DNA of 64,000 bases from Heterodera schachtii (GCA_023374025.1 SIJG01000047.1:215030-279029), one strand, 5' to 3'. Counted from the stretch's first letter, positions 1 to 11,582 are shown. Program-made: numbers and translations. The notes: a model not told the origin generated them from the letters alone.

Positions 1-2
1 AT

Positions 3-948
3 GATTTTGACGTATGGCTAGAACAATTGGGCCTTTTGCATGCTCGTCGGACGTGTCAACGATGTGGTGGAGCAACGTCGATTGTAGCAATTCCTGGTCG
101 TCGTTACGGCAATTGGCGATGCAAATCCAAGAATTGTAGGAAATCGACGGGTTATTTTGTCGGAACTTTTTTCGAAGGTCTATTCTTGACAAATTCTCCT
201 AGTTTCTTGTGTTCTAGGGTCAAAATTGTCTACTAAGCAAGTTTTCGAATTGACTTATTTTTGGACGCGAAAATATGGTACTATTGAAGACGTCCAGCAG
301 GAAACTGGGCACAATAGCCATTGTGTAGTCGATTGGTTCAACTTTTGCCGTGACGTTTGTTCTGAATTTTTTGTACGACAGCCAATTGCAATAGGCGGTC
401 AAGGTCATCTCTATTAGGTTTTTTCTGGTAATTTTTTCAGTCTAGGACGTTTCGTAGAAATAGACGAAACGCTGGTCGTTAAAAGGAAGTATGGAGTTGG
501 CCGAGTATTGGAGAAACAGGAAATTTGGTTATTCGGTGGTGTTGAACGTGACTCCAATTGGGAGCGTGTTTTCATGGTTCCCGTAGAATCCCGTGGTGCG
601 GCTCGTCTCCTTCCTATAATTCAGCAACACATACTTCCTGGCACAACAATTGTCAGCGACGAATGGCGGCCATACCGCGGGATTCCGAATCTTCCGCAGA
701 ACTATCACCATTTGACCGTAAACCATTCACAAAATTTTGTGAATCCTGCCAATCGTCTTGCCCACACCCAAAATGTTGAGTCGTTGTGGAAAAAACTGAA
801 AAGGAACTTCAAACAGCAGTTTGGAAATAAGACGGAAACATATGATACGTATTTCCCTGAGTTCGTTTGGAGACAGCGTTTCGGCGACCGTGACAATGTT
901 TTTTATAATTTTTGGTTGCATGTATCTCAGTTCTACCCGTGCCAGTAG
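3..948 (+). CDS. Merlin-family (ISXO2/IS1016-like) DNA transposase, 5' end outside the window
   Basis: Cut-and-paste transposase that would excise and integrate a Merlin DNA transposon. I read three exons: 3-177 (the frame is open to the window edge, so the start lies upstream), 218-403 and 446-948, about 287 residues seen. The introns are 40 bp (178-217) and 42 bp (404-445); both are GT-AG and join in phase. Exon 1 carries a zinc-ribbon (CQRCGG, later CKSKNC) followed by GTFFEG. The joined frame reads FFEG-SKLSTKQVFEL and GGQG-RFVEIDET, both matching family consensus, which supports the splice sites. The DDE triad is visible: D in VEIDET, D in VSDEWRPYRG, E in NVESLWKKLKR. The frame has no internal stop, so this copy may be recent or domesticated. 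Terminal repeats were not located. Confidence 0.88.
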
Positions 949-1161
949 TTATTGCCAAATTTTGTTTCGTGCATTTGAAGTGATTTTGAGTATAAATGTG
1001 AATTTTGAAAATTTTGAGTTTCGACTTTTTGTTCGAATCCGGGTTCGGAATTCGAAATAGGTCGAAATGGATGTCGAATTCGTGTTCAGCGACCACGAAA
1101 ACCCTTAGAAACATATTTTTAGTGATTTACAAAATTTGATTTTTTTTTTTCAAAAAAGGGG

Positions 1162-1546
1162 TCCTACCATCGGCAGTATTACCCATGCAAGGACAAGGAC
1201 GCGCCCATTTTCCAGGTTGGCCAAGCCAAATAAAGGAGGGGGGTGGGGGGATTGCGGCGCTTTTTTCAAAAAATAAAGAATTTTTCGGGTTCGGCTAGAC
1301 CGTCTTTTGCTATGAGTTTTGCGAATTTTTTACCACAAAAAATTTATGATTTTTTTAAATTTATTCAATTTGCTTTTAATTTTCTTGCAAATTTTGACTT
1401 TTCGTAATTTTATTTATTATTTTTTTTTCTTTTAAAGGTTGCCGATTTTGGCCTCGTTGTGGATTTGTTCAAAGCTGTGCACGAACTGATGGAAGAGCTC
1501 AAAAGGCGAAGAATGTTGTGCCTCACAATCGGTCAAATCTTGTAAT
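1162..1546. other. Exon-like islands between the transposase and APC11, strand uncertain
   Basis: Two GC-richer islands stand out from AT-rich surroundings. At 1162-1233 a plus-strand frame after an AG ends in TAA and includes YYPCKDKDAPIFQVGQAK. At 1435-1546 either strand could be coding. Plus follows a TTTTAAAG acceptor and starts VADFGLVVDLFKAV, ending at TAA. Minus follows an ACAAG acceptor and ends EQIHNEAKIGNL-stop. Neither is recognised as a family. They may be terminal exons or gene relics. The rest of 949-1983 is AT-rich with no further gene signal. Confidence 0.25.
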
Positions 1547-1983
1547 TTTTTTTTTTTTGCTATACAATTTTGGGTTGTGTGTGGAATAAATTTGAAGAGG
1601 ATTTTTGTTCTTGTTGTTATGGCAAACAAAAATGTATCAAAAAAGGAGTGAAACAGTTTGATGGATGATGAAATTCCATGTCGAAAATATATGCACAATT
1701 ATTAGGGTCGGGAAGAATTTCCTTTTTTTTTTGTTCATTTTTAAAAGGCCTTCATTAAAAATCTAAAAAATTACGTATCTAAATATTTAAGAAAAATTTC
1801 CAAAAAAGTGCAAAACTGTCCTCAATATTCAAAAAAAATTTTTCCCCAATATTTTGGTCAATATTGCAACATTTTTTGCAAATAATTTATTTATTTAAAT
1901 ATTTTGGGATTTTAATAAATGTGATAATTGAACAAAAACATTAAGTCATTAATTAGTCTTCTTCGCCTTCCCCGCAAAAAAAA

Positions 1984-4900
1984 TCAGCTGGTCGCAAATT
2001 TCCACTCCTGACGGCACAGCGGACAGGCGGGCTTCTGCCCGCTTTGCGTGTTCGTCCACTTCACAATGCAATGCATGTGGAACGGATGTTTGCACTGGCC
2101 CAACACCTGGCAAAAAAAAAAATTTGAAAAAAATTTTTTTTCTGTATTTTTTGAGTCCCCAATTTCAAAGAATTGCCCTTGTGTTAGACCCAGGCCGTAT
2201 CATAGAGATCGGGGAGATTATTTTGCAAATTCTGGGGACAGTTCGTTTCTCCCCCACACCCTTCGCTTAAAAATTTGAAAAAAAATCGCTAGAAAACCCT
2301 TTAAAAAAAAAAATTTTTTTTTTTTGATTTTTCCGTAAAATTTTTTTTTGGCTCAACGGCAGTTTACATGACAAGAAAAAAAATGCAGGCCATAAAATAA
2401 TTTGACAAATTTAATGGACTATAACTTTTTTTAGAAACATCCAAATTAACCATGCTTGGTATCATTTAATATTAGTCAAAAGAGCCATCCATTAGAAGAA
2501 AAAAATGCACCCTGAAACTCAAAAACTTATGGTCAAATATATTTAAAAAATTATGTTTGTTGAAGTTTCTACTCATTTAATTTTTTCAAACATAACGAAA
2601 TTCTTTGAAATTTCGCAGGCAAATAACCGACTCTTAAACCTATCAAATGACACCAAGCATGGTTAGTTTGGATGTTTCTAAAAAAAGTTATAGTCCATTA
2701 AATTTGTCAAATTATTTTATGGTCGTGTAAATTGCAATAAAGTCAAGATTTTTCAAAGGTTTTTTTTTAATTTCAAATTTAAATATTTTTTCAAAAAAAT
2801 ATGGGAAATTTTTTCTTAAGAAATTCTTGAAAAAAAATTGCCCTTAGTTTAGGCCTGTTACGATGGGCTCAATCAATCCAAGAAATCCGGTCAAATCCAA
2901 AACCATTCCGCCAATAATAAATATGTATACCAACCAATGGACATTCGTCGCCCGGGAATTTGCAGTCCATGCAACAGGTCTCGAACGGAGTACGGCAAAT
3001 GCCGCACGCGTCCTCTTTGCCGTCCACCCAACGCCACGAGCCGACAATGTCCAACCGTTTGATACGCACCTAAAAAAAAAAAAAATTTTTTTGGGGGGGG
3101 GGGAGAAATTCGAAAAACATTTAAAAAAAATTGGGTTCAGTGGCTCAAAAAAACATAACATGGAGTTAAATTCATTTGAAAAATACCTAAAAATGGTTAA
3201 CCAGCAAAATAAATTCGGAACGAGCAAATCAAAAGAGAAAAGACAAATTTTCAGGGGTTTTTTTTTGTGAAAATTCTTAAAAATAACTAAATTGTTGGTC
3301 ATGCGATACAAACAACAAAAAATGGAGCGACTTTTTTGAAAGGTTTTATTTTTCAAGGCCCAATTTTTGTAAATCGAAAATTTAATTTGTTTTGTTTCCC
3401 CTAAAAAATCAAAAAACCTTAAGCCGCGTTTTGGTGGGCAATTCCAACGGCCCTTTCGCCTCAATGCTTTCCATCGGTCCGCCAAATGAGCAGGACGGCG
3501 GATTGGGATTCTGTCAAAAAAAAAAGAGTAAATCGAAACTTTGCCAAGAAAAATGCTTTTTTTGTATATTTTTTTGCCAAGAAATGAAAATATTGTTAAA
3601 AAAGGTGAATAAAATGCATTAAAATTAGAGTTGAGCGTGACCGGGACCTGAACACGGACAACTGAGTACCGAAGTCCCGGATTTGACCGGGACCGAGACT
3701 AGTCTTCCCGGTTTTCCCAGCCAAAAATTCCCGGTCCCGCTCAACTCTAATTAAAATTTATTTAACGGGCACAAAGGGGTCATTAGAGGGCAGAGAGAAA
3801 GAAGCAAATTTCCTAAAATGTACTTTAATTTTTTTTAATAAAAAAATAAATATAAAATAAATAAAAATATTCACCGGCAGTGCAGCGACAGGCGTGGCCT
3901 GAAAATTTTTTTTTTTTTTTTTGGGGAATTTTGTATAGTAATTTGAAAAATTCCAGTGCAATTTCAAGAAGCATCCAAATTAAACATATTTAGTATCATT
4001 GGATAGCCCTAAGAATCCTCTATAGCCTGCAAAATTCATTAGATTTCAAAAAATTTATGGCCAGAAAATTTCAAAAAGTTGCTTTTCTAAACATTTTTGA
4101 CCATAAATTTTTTGAGACCCAACGAAATTTTTTGAAATTTTGCAGGCTAATAGAGGATTCTTAGGGCTATCGAATGATACTAAATGTGTTTAATTTGGAT
4201 GCTTCTTGTAAAAGTTATGATTCACTAAACTTGCAAAAAAAATTTATGGTCGTGTCTTTTTTTATGGTCGTGTGAACTGCAATAGAGCCAAGTTTGTAAA
4301 TACTGATTTTCTTATTCAGTTTTTGAGATTGTCAGGATGGGAACGGCATAAAATGTCGGGAATGCGGGCACTTTTAATTTAGGTGCACCCAAATGTGTGC
4401 AGTTTAAGCGCACCAATATTTTTCCCCAAAATTTTGAGAAAAAAAAATCAAGGAATTAATTTAAAAACTTGCAGACAAATTCTTTTTTAAACGAATCACG
4501 GCACCAATACAAAAAAAAGTGCCGCCGTGGACAGTTGGACGAACCCAAATTTTAAGTTTGAAAATCAGCAAAACAAAAAAATCAAACCATGGAAACTGGG
4601 CGATAAATTGTGCTGGCATATGGGTCTTCATCGCTGGGCGAGTCCTTTGAAAATTTGTTGCATTTTTTTGTGTTTAAAAAAATTTTAGTTACCGGCACGG
4701 CCGAAAGTGTGTCACCAATCAAATCGCTGTCGGCCCAAATTGCTGAAAAGTTTTTTGGTAATATAAATAAAAAAAAGGAAAATTTTTTGAGTTTGATTTG
4801 GACCTGTACCCAGGCCTGTAGTTTTCCTGGCCCAGGCCCAAGCCCATTTTCCGGAAACATGAATTTTTCATGGGCCTGGATTTTTTGTCTAGTAAATCCG

Positions 4901-5864
4901 GCTTTTTTTTCAAAATGTTAAACTCTAAATTGTTGAACTCCTCCTCCCAATTCAATGCTCCATAACTTGGCAAAGAAACAACCAATCAAATGCTCCTCTT
5001 CTGTTCATTCGATAGCCCAAAGGAAAAAGTTTAAAATTTTAAACCCGTATTTTTCAACAAAAAAAAATTTTTTTTTTTTTTTGTAAATGAAAAGCTAATT
5101 AAAATACTCCATAGGGTTAGAGTTATCCAAATGTCCATGAATGTTCAATATATGATTGCACTCTGGGCCAAATTATGAAGCATTGAAGAGAGAAAATTTG
5201 AGAATTTTTTATTGAGCCCTTGCCCTAAAAATTCAATTTTTCATTGGGTAAGCATGGAAGCCTCAATTTTTTTTTCTCAAAAAATTTTCCGACGCGAAAG
5301 TTCGTGCAGGCTCTCATGCAGGCTTCCGCTGCTGATCCCTCCTCCAACACCTCCGGCGCCCATTTCCTGCGCATCAATTGCGTTACTCCAATCGGTGCTC
5401 ATCGGTTGAATGGGGCTGACCGGACTGATCGGAGAGCTAAATTTAAAAAAAAAATAAAAAATTTGTTTCAATTTTTGTAATAAAATGTATGCCTTTATAC
5501 ATTTTACATAGTCCCAGGTTGGGTTTCAAAAAATTGAAAAAAAAACTGATTTCCTAAAATTTTTGGCAAAAATTTATTTTGAAACTCAACATAATTTTTT
5601 GAAATTTTACAGGCTAATAGAGAGCAAAAGTTACTTGTTAAGAATATTAAATGATAACAAATTTGGTTCATTTCGAAGAAATGAGACAGAACATTTAAAG
5701 AAAAAACTGGGCCATCGCCCATTTGGGCCTTTCCGACATGGGACACCACACTTTTGTGAACTCAAGTAATTTAGACATTTCTTTAAAAAAATTAACTAAA
5801 TTTATACTTACGAAAATTGGTCATCATTTGAACCGCCGGATTCTTCTTCTTCATTTGACGACAT
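1984..5864 (-). CDS. apc-11: APC11, RING-H2 subunit of the anaphase-promoting complex, with a predicted long N-terminal extension
   Basis: Catalytic RING subunit of the APC/C ubiquitin ligase, which recruits the E2 and drives cyclin and securin destruction. Core exons (minus strand): 3418-3510, 2935-3069, 1984-2106. The RING reads [40 protein letters not shown], near-canonical for APC11. An ATG at 3472-3474 would give 104 aa, against about 85 in the family. However, the exon at 3510 starts after a TTGACAG acceptor, and five further exons upstream (5812-5864, 5294-5436, 4693-4742, 4588-4644, 3875-3898) join in phase, giving a 225-aa model starting [11 protein letters not shown]. The added part is Ser/Pro-rich with SP motifs and looks disordered; RING residues start near 162. 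One donor (GTCGGA at 5293) is weak. The upstream exons could instead belong to a separate gene or operon partner. The RING part is secure; the extension is inference. Confidence 0.8.
2391..2722. mobile_element. Palindromic MITE-like element in an APC11 intron
   Basis: Arms at 2391-2469 and 2645-2722 are reverse complements with few mismatches, containing GACTATAACTTTTTT and CATCCAAATTAACCATGC. It lies within the 828-bp last intron of APC11 and has no coding capacity. Related arm sequence recurs at 3965-4208 and 18728-19000. Confidence 0.75.
3624..3751. mobile_element. Short TIR element (128 bp)
   Basis: The ends ATTAGAGTTGAGCG and CGCTCAACTCTAAT are inverted, followed inward by GACCGGGACC and its complement. 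It sits in the APC11 intron between the exons at 3418-3510 and 3875-3898. It looks like a miniature inverted-repeat element, non-coding. Confidence 0.7.
3965..4208. mobile_element. Second palindromic MITE-like element in an APC11 intron
   Basis: Arms at about 3965-4060 and 4105-4208 are reverse complements (GAATCCTCTAT and ATAGAGGATTC, GCATCCAAATTAAACA and its partner). It shares the CATCCAAATTAA...GTATCATT core with the element at 2391-2722. A shorter degenerate relative lies at about 5580-5690. Confidence 0.7.
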
Positions 5865-7051
5865 CATTCACAGCAAAAAAAAAGATTACAGAAATTAAAC
5901 TGTGTCAAATCCAAATTTTAAATGCATAAAAATAAAAATAAAAATTTTTTTTTTTGGAAAATTGAACTACCTATCAGGAATATGGGGGGCTCTACTGCAG
6001 TTTGGGTGTCCAATCAGAGACCATCCTCAATTTCATAGGCCATAATAATTTTTTTCTTACTTGGACAAAACTTACTTTTCTTGGTACAAATTGTAAGCCC
6101 TGAAAATTTTTTCTTGTCATTTTTTATTTTCTTTTTTTGTTGCAAGTTTTCGTGTCACTCTATTCAAAAACCATCGATTTAGTATAGTTAGATTAGATGG
6201 ACGAGCGCTAGGCGCCGCTTCGCGGCGCAAACCGCTCGGGGGGTTTTTCAGATAATTTTTATTGCGTTATCTTACTTTTTCTCTTTAATTTTAAAATTAG
6301 CCTATTAAAATATTTAAAAGTTTATATATTATTTAAAAATTTCTACAAATTTCTTAATAAAATTTTGCTATTTTTTCAAAAACCACAAAAATTGGAAAAA
6401 AAAATTGCAAAACTTTCTCTCTATTTTCATCTATCTCCTTTTTCTCTGTTTCTCTCTTTCTCTAAGTCTCTCTTATCTCTCTCTCTCTCTCTCTCTACAT
6501 TTCATTTGCTTTCTTATTTTCTCTCTACCCCTCTCGCTTTTCTCTTTCTGCTATTTTATTGTGTATGTATTTGTCGAAGTGGAAGGATTACTGTCAATAG
6601 GAAAATTCTGGGTAATAATTTAGATGGTATGAAATACAGTAACAGTTTTAATAAGTTCTTTAAATTTTAAAAGTCAAATCAATTTTTAACCCTGAACACG
6701 AATTCGAGCAAGTCTAGTTTAAATTTCCTAGCCTGGCATTTTTCGTAAAAACGGCTTAAATAATACTTTTAACTCCTTTTTGGACGAAAAAAACAAAATG
6801 TTAAAATTGATCGAATTAGATGTCAAAGTCGTGTTCAACATGCCAAATTTCCATTGAAATTTGACTTTTAAACTTTTCAAAAAATTTGAAAAGGTGTCAC
6901 ACCATCTCAATTATTACTAAATTTGTTTTTTGTTATACTGTAATCTAAGAGGACAAAAAAAATAAGAAAAATTAATGAATTAACTTGAAAATGGAACATT
7001 TTTTCTTTACTAAAAGAGGTAGATTAGATAATCTCAAAATTGGTGATGAAA
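5865..7051. other. Intergenic region upstream of APC11
   Basis: No gene supported. It contains a GC-rich hairpin near 6205-6225 (GCGCCGCTTCGCGGCGC) and a CT-rich low-complexity tract at about 6410-6545. The ORFs over the CT tract are leucine/serine runs produced by the repeat. Confidence 0.6.
6410..6545. repeat. CT-rich microsatellite tract
   Basis: Runs of CTCTCTCT and TTTCTCTC interrupted by short AT segments, with (CT)n at 6476-6495. No function inferred. Confidence 0.85.
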
Positions 7052-7682
7052 AGGGATCATTTTTTTATGTAAGAAATATCGCGAAATATGTAAATAAATA
7101 TGTATGAAAAACACTGAAATATGTATGAAATATGTACAAAAATCCAGAAATATGTACTAAATATGTAAATAAAATTTTTTAATGGTGATTTTTTGAAAAA
7201 AAATTCTTTCTAAAGGGTGAAATAGGCACAAATTGCCATAAAAATGACCTAAATAGGTTTAGAGTTTATCTTTTAGTAATTTAAAAATTAATTTTTGATA
7301 TCCCATTTTTGAAAAAAAAAACTATATTTTGGGGCACATTTTCAAAAAAAATTTTTACTTTTCGCAAAAAATTCCCATAAATTCTCAAAATTTTAGAAAA
7401 AAATTGCGAAATTTTGGATATTTTTGGGGGTTTTTCATAAAAAAAATTCCCTAAAAATTCTCAAAAAATGCAAAATATGTACGAAAAAATGTGAAAAAGT
7501 CCAAAATATGTATAAAAATATGTACATATGTAATATGTAGAAAAATCCGAAAATATGTAAAAATATGTAAATAAAAGTCCCAACTTTTGTTCGCAAACAC
7601 AAAAAAGAAAGTGTTTTTCCTACTAATTAGAGCACGGAGAATCCAGGAAAAAAACATGTATTTACATAAAAAAATGATCCCT
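7052..7682. mobile_element. 631-bp TIR element rich in ATATGTA
   Basis: A perfect 21-bp terminal inverted repeat: AGGGATCATTTTTTTATGTA plus A at 7052-7072, mirrored at 7662-7682. The interior is a dense, irregular series of AAATATGTA motifs in both orientations with no credible ORF. The flanks (about 6900-7045 and 7685 onward) resemble a second copy at about 8400-8715 in which the element is absent, which supports insertion into a pre-existing repeat. Confidence 0.8.
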
Positions 7683-8904
7683 AGTGATGAATAAAAAAAT
7701 CAAAGAAAAGAAAAATATCTAAATTTTAAAATTCACGTAAAAATAACAAAGCAAAAAAGTTTGTAACCACTGAGTAAAGTAAACAAAAGCAATAAGCAAA
7801 TGGAGGAAAATTAGTAAAAAGCATTGGAAAGAATGGGAAAAAAGGTCATGTCAAAAAATTCTGAAAATTTACATATATTTTCTTTTCTTACAAAATCCGA
7901 AAGGTCCAAAATTTTCATCAATTTTCACAAAATCCTACGAAGTTTATATAATTAACGATAATTTAAAAACTGGCTATTTTTTCAAGGTTCCATTCGTTTG
8001 TAGTTTTTGGTGCATTTTTTATAACTTTAATCAAGGTTTTTAATTGACAATTGCAAATATTTCTCTCTCCCCAAAAATGAGCTGCTGGACAATGAAAGCA
8101 GCTAAAATTAAAATCACTGACTATTAAAATTTCACATCAGAATTTCCTTTGCAAGATGTTCAAACAAAAAATCATTTGAAATTTCATTTAATTTAATCTA
8201 TTCTCTATCAATTTCTTTTCTCTTAACAAAACAATTATAGATTTATTAATTGAGCCACCAATTTGGTCAAAGTGCTTTTTTAGGAAGCATTTAACATTTT
8301 TTTTCGGGAGTTTTGAACCCATCATTCTTTGTGCGTTTGTCGAGCTGGAAGGATTGTTTTCATCAATATGAAAATTTGTTTTTGTAGCATTACCTAGAGA
8401 GACAAAACAATTAAGAAATAGTTGATTATACATATATCAACAAAATAAAAATTAAACCCTTTTTTCTTTACAAAACAAAAATAGGTAGGAAGATTTATTA
8501 GCTTAATCAAATAAAATTAGTGATGAATAAGCTAAATCAAAGAAACGAAAAAAATCCAAAATCTTTTAAAAAATGTAAGCAAAAATGACAAATAAAAATT
8601 TTGCAGTCATTGAAAAGGGTAAACAAAATCAATGAGCAACTGCTGGAGGGAAAGTAGTAAATAAACACCCTCGAGGAGAATGGAAAGGAAAAGAAATCGT
8701 GTCGAAAAATTTTTTGTTTTGAACGGTGGGCGGGGCTTATAGCCGATTAATATATAGGATTAATTAAATTTTAAGTTTTTTAAATTTACCCTAATTAAGA
8801 TAATTATCTAATTAATTAAATTCTATTAATTCTTTAAATTCCACCTTTTCTTCTTACAATTAATGATTTTTTAATTAAATTATGTCAATTATAGCAGATG
8901 CTGT
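7683..8904. repeat. Degenerate direct repeat and intergenic sequence
   Basis: 7685-7860 and 8519-8715 are diverged direct copies (TGATGAATAA..AAATCAAAGAAA, later GTAAACAAAA.CAATAAGCAA). 8770-8905 resembles the inner part of the inverted-repeat arm (10745-10875 inverted, 17345-17460 direct). No gene seen. Confidence 0.5.
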
Positions 8905-11217
8905 ATCCAAAGGGGGGGGGGGGGGAGTCCGAATACAAATTTACATATATCCATCCATTTGATTAGGGTTTATTTATCTCTGACGTATGAGGTTTCTGTC
9001 CAATTAAGTCCATCACAACATATTTATATTTTTACACATTTATTTATTTATTTGGCTTTTCAATTTGATATATATTACCAACTTCATTACATATGTGCAT
9101 AATTTGTTGGGCTCAAAATGATGACAATCGGAGGTGGATTGGATCGGCCGATCAGCAGCAGCAGTCCCTTTTTCACTGGCGATTGGTTCATTTGTTGGTG
9201 ATTGTCCGTCGTGGACTTGGCCAAATCATCAGAACCAATTTGCTTTTGCTATCCCTTTTTTTGTGCCACGTAAGCATTTGTGATTTACAAATTATTCACA
9301 AATTACCACCACCACCATCATCATTTGTTTGGCTCTAGCTACCAATCTGTTCATTCATTCATTCATTCTTTCCCATTTTATTGGGAAGCAATTGGGAAGC
9401 AAATGAGTTGGGGTTGGCCATTAGCTAAAATTATTTTACTAAAATAATTAGAAGCCCCCCCCTTGAAGTAAGCTAAGCCCCCTATTGGGGGGGGGGGTGA
9501 AAATTAAAAGCCCCCCCCCCCCTGACTGAGAAGCTCCCCCTATTGAGGGGGGGGGGGGGTTGAAAAATTGAAGCCTCGGGGCTAACATTTTAGGAAATTA
9601 AAAAAATAAAAATTTTCAAGGGTTGCCCACTAACAAACGAGCAGCCTTTTAACTTTGTTATCAGTTCGTTGTTTTCATTGCCACTTTTTCCCCCGTTTTT
9701 CTTTGCTGTGTCCACACATTTTTGGCATCGCTCCCGCACATTTTGCTCCCCTATTTGTTGGCATTTTTTAAATAAATTAAATATTTTATACATTTTTTTC
9801 AAATACAGCCACCCCCGTCCGTGTACAAATAAATAATCAAACTATACCTAATTTAGTTATACTTAAAATGTTTCCCCGTTTTGTGTGCCCTTTAATTGTG
9901 GTGTTTTTGCTGATGGCTCTGTTCGACAACAGTTGGAAGTGCAGTGCCCTCTTTGAAGATACACCAACTATGCCTCCGACCGTGAAGCCGACAACCAAGT
10001 CGGGTGCCATTGGTGGTGTGCGTGTGGGCCAGCAGTTGTTGCTTTTGCCCATGCCGTTGTTCATGGCGCTGTCGCTGGCCGGCAATTGTAAAAAATCGTA
10101 TCGTATTTGCTCTATTAAAGCATCCTCCCCCCTCAGAAGGGTTCAAAAATTAAAGCCCCCGTGGGTTCTATTAGAGGCGAACTATGATAATTATATTGAA
10201 AATAGGTATGCACATAAATTTGTGTTCAGAATAAATTTCTTCGAATTCAAGTGCATTTTTTTTTGAATCATTTTTTCAAAATTTGTTGGTGCTCCAAGGG
10301 GCTTGACAAGCAGTATCGGGAAAATTTTTTATTCAGTTTGATTTGATTTTAAGATCTTTTGCAAAATTGCCAGTTTTGATATTTTTGCCAAAAAAATGAG
10401 GATAAGGATATATCCTCATATAAATATGTGTATTTGGTATTCAGATTTTTATTTTTAAATTAAATTTCAATTAAATTTTTCTCAGATTTTCATGTGCTGC
10501 TGCCGCTGCAATAACTGCTGAGGTCGGAACAAAACGGAGCTTAACCAAGAAATGAAAGATGGAAAAAGAATTGATCGTCGCATTAATTTGGACAAATAAT
10601 TTTTATTTTTTTATGAACATAAATAAAATGCGAATAATTAATTATTTTATTCAATAATTAGGGAGACATTTTCATTTATCAATCAATCAAAATTCAGAGT
10701 AAATTTGGCAATAATTTTAGTCATTTAATTTTTGGGGTTTTTATATGAAATGTATTGGGACTAGCATCTGCTGTAATTGACCATAATATGATTAAAAATC
10801 ATTAATCGTAAGAAGAAAATATTGAAATTTAAAGAATTAATAAAATTTAATTATTTAATTATTATAATTAGGGTCTCCATTTTTAGGGTTTTTCTACTTA
10901 TTTTTTGTTTTTGGCAAAAATTTCTTAACAAAAATATTTAAAAAAAAATAACGAAAAATCCATTTCAGCAGAAGAGTTGGCCTCTTTTGGAAGTTTTTTT
11001 TTAATATTTTGTTTTTTATAAAATTTAAACTAAAGTTTTTAAAATTAAAATAAATTTTTGAGATTGAAATTCAAAAGTTTGCTTTTTTGAAATTCATTTG
11101 TTTCCCTTGAAATATATTATCGGACAAACAAATCATTCCTAACCCCTAATTAGCAATTCGGTAAAAATGTTTTGTTGTATACAAAACATTTAGGAAAAGT
11201 GTCAAATTTAATTTTTA
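8905..11217 (+). repeat. Left arm of a large inverted repeat (partner 17002-19705)
   Basis: Over about 2.3 kb the sequence is found again in reverse complement at 17002-19705, with high identity through 9850-10500 and more indels near G/C runs. It includes a small secreted-protein gene. The outer edge is a G run at 8912-8925 followed by GTCCGAATACAAATTTACA. The inner edge is near CAAAACATTTAGGAAAAGTG at 11190-11210. Confidence 0.85.
9868..10514 (+). CDS. Small secreted or GPI-anchored protein, left-arm copy
   Basis: ATG at 9868 opens a signal peptide (MFPRFVCPLIVVFLLMALF), then a short Thr/Pro-rich segment (TPTMPPTVKPTT) and a hydrophobic tail (QQLLLLPMPLFMALSLAGN). As a single exon it runs to 10266 through a low-quality tail. 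I favour a splice at 10087/10486 (GTAAAA to CTCAG, phase 1), which ends GNYFHVLLPLQ-stop at 10514 for 82 aa. Signal peptide plus hydrophobic C-terminus would suit a GPI-anchored peptide, but no family is recognised. The mirrored copy at 17705-18347 keeps the frame and both splice signals, with conservative changes such as M to I. Confidence 0.4.
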
Positions 11218-11582
11218 GAAATTGATTTATTTGGTCAATTATTTTTTGGGTTTTTTTGTATGAAATGAATTGGGTTCAGCATCTGCTCTAATTAATAAAT
11301 AGGGTTAAAAATCCAAAACCCTAATTAGATAAATGTTGGTTGAATTCAAAGGATTAAGCAATAATTTAGGAAAATGCCAATTTAATTTTTACAAATTTAA
11401 TAATTTAATTTCGACATGATTTTTACTTTAAAAATGCATTTAAAATTGGAATGTTTCTTTAATTTAATTTTTCAAATTTCCATAAAAAGAAGAATATTTG
11501 TCGTTAATCAATTAAATTAATTTCTCAAACCCATTTATGGGAATAAAACTTATAAAGTTTCCATTAGAGCATTGAATTTAAT

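Noticed and set aside
2844..3485. 213-aa minus ORF spanning APC11 exons
   Set aside because: It reads through two introns in a frame different from the RING frame; Phe/Lys-rich parts are intron.
6365..6670. Leucine/serine-rich 101-aa ORF resembling membrane segments
   Set aside because: Translation of the CT microsatellite.
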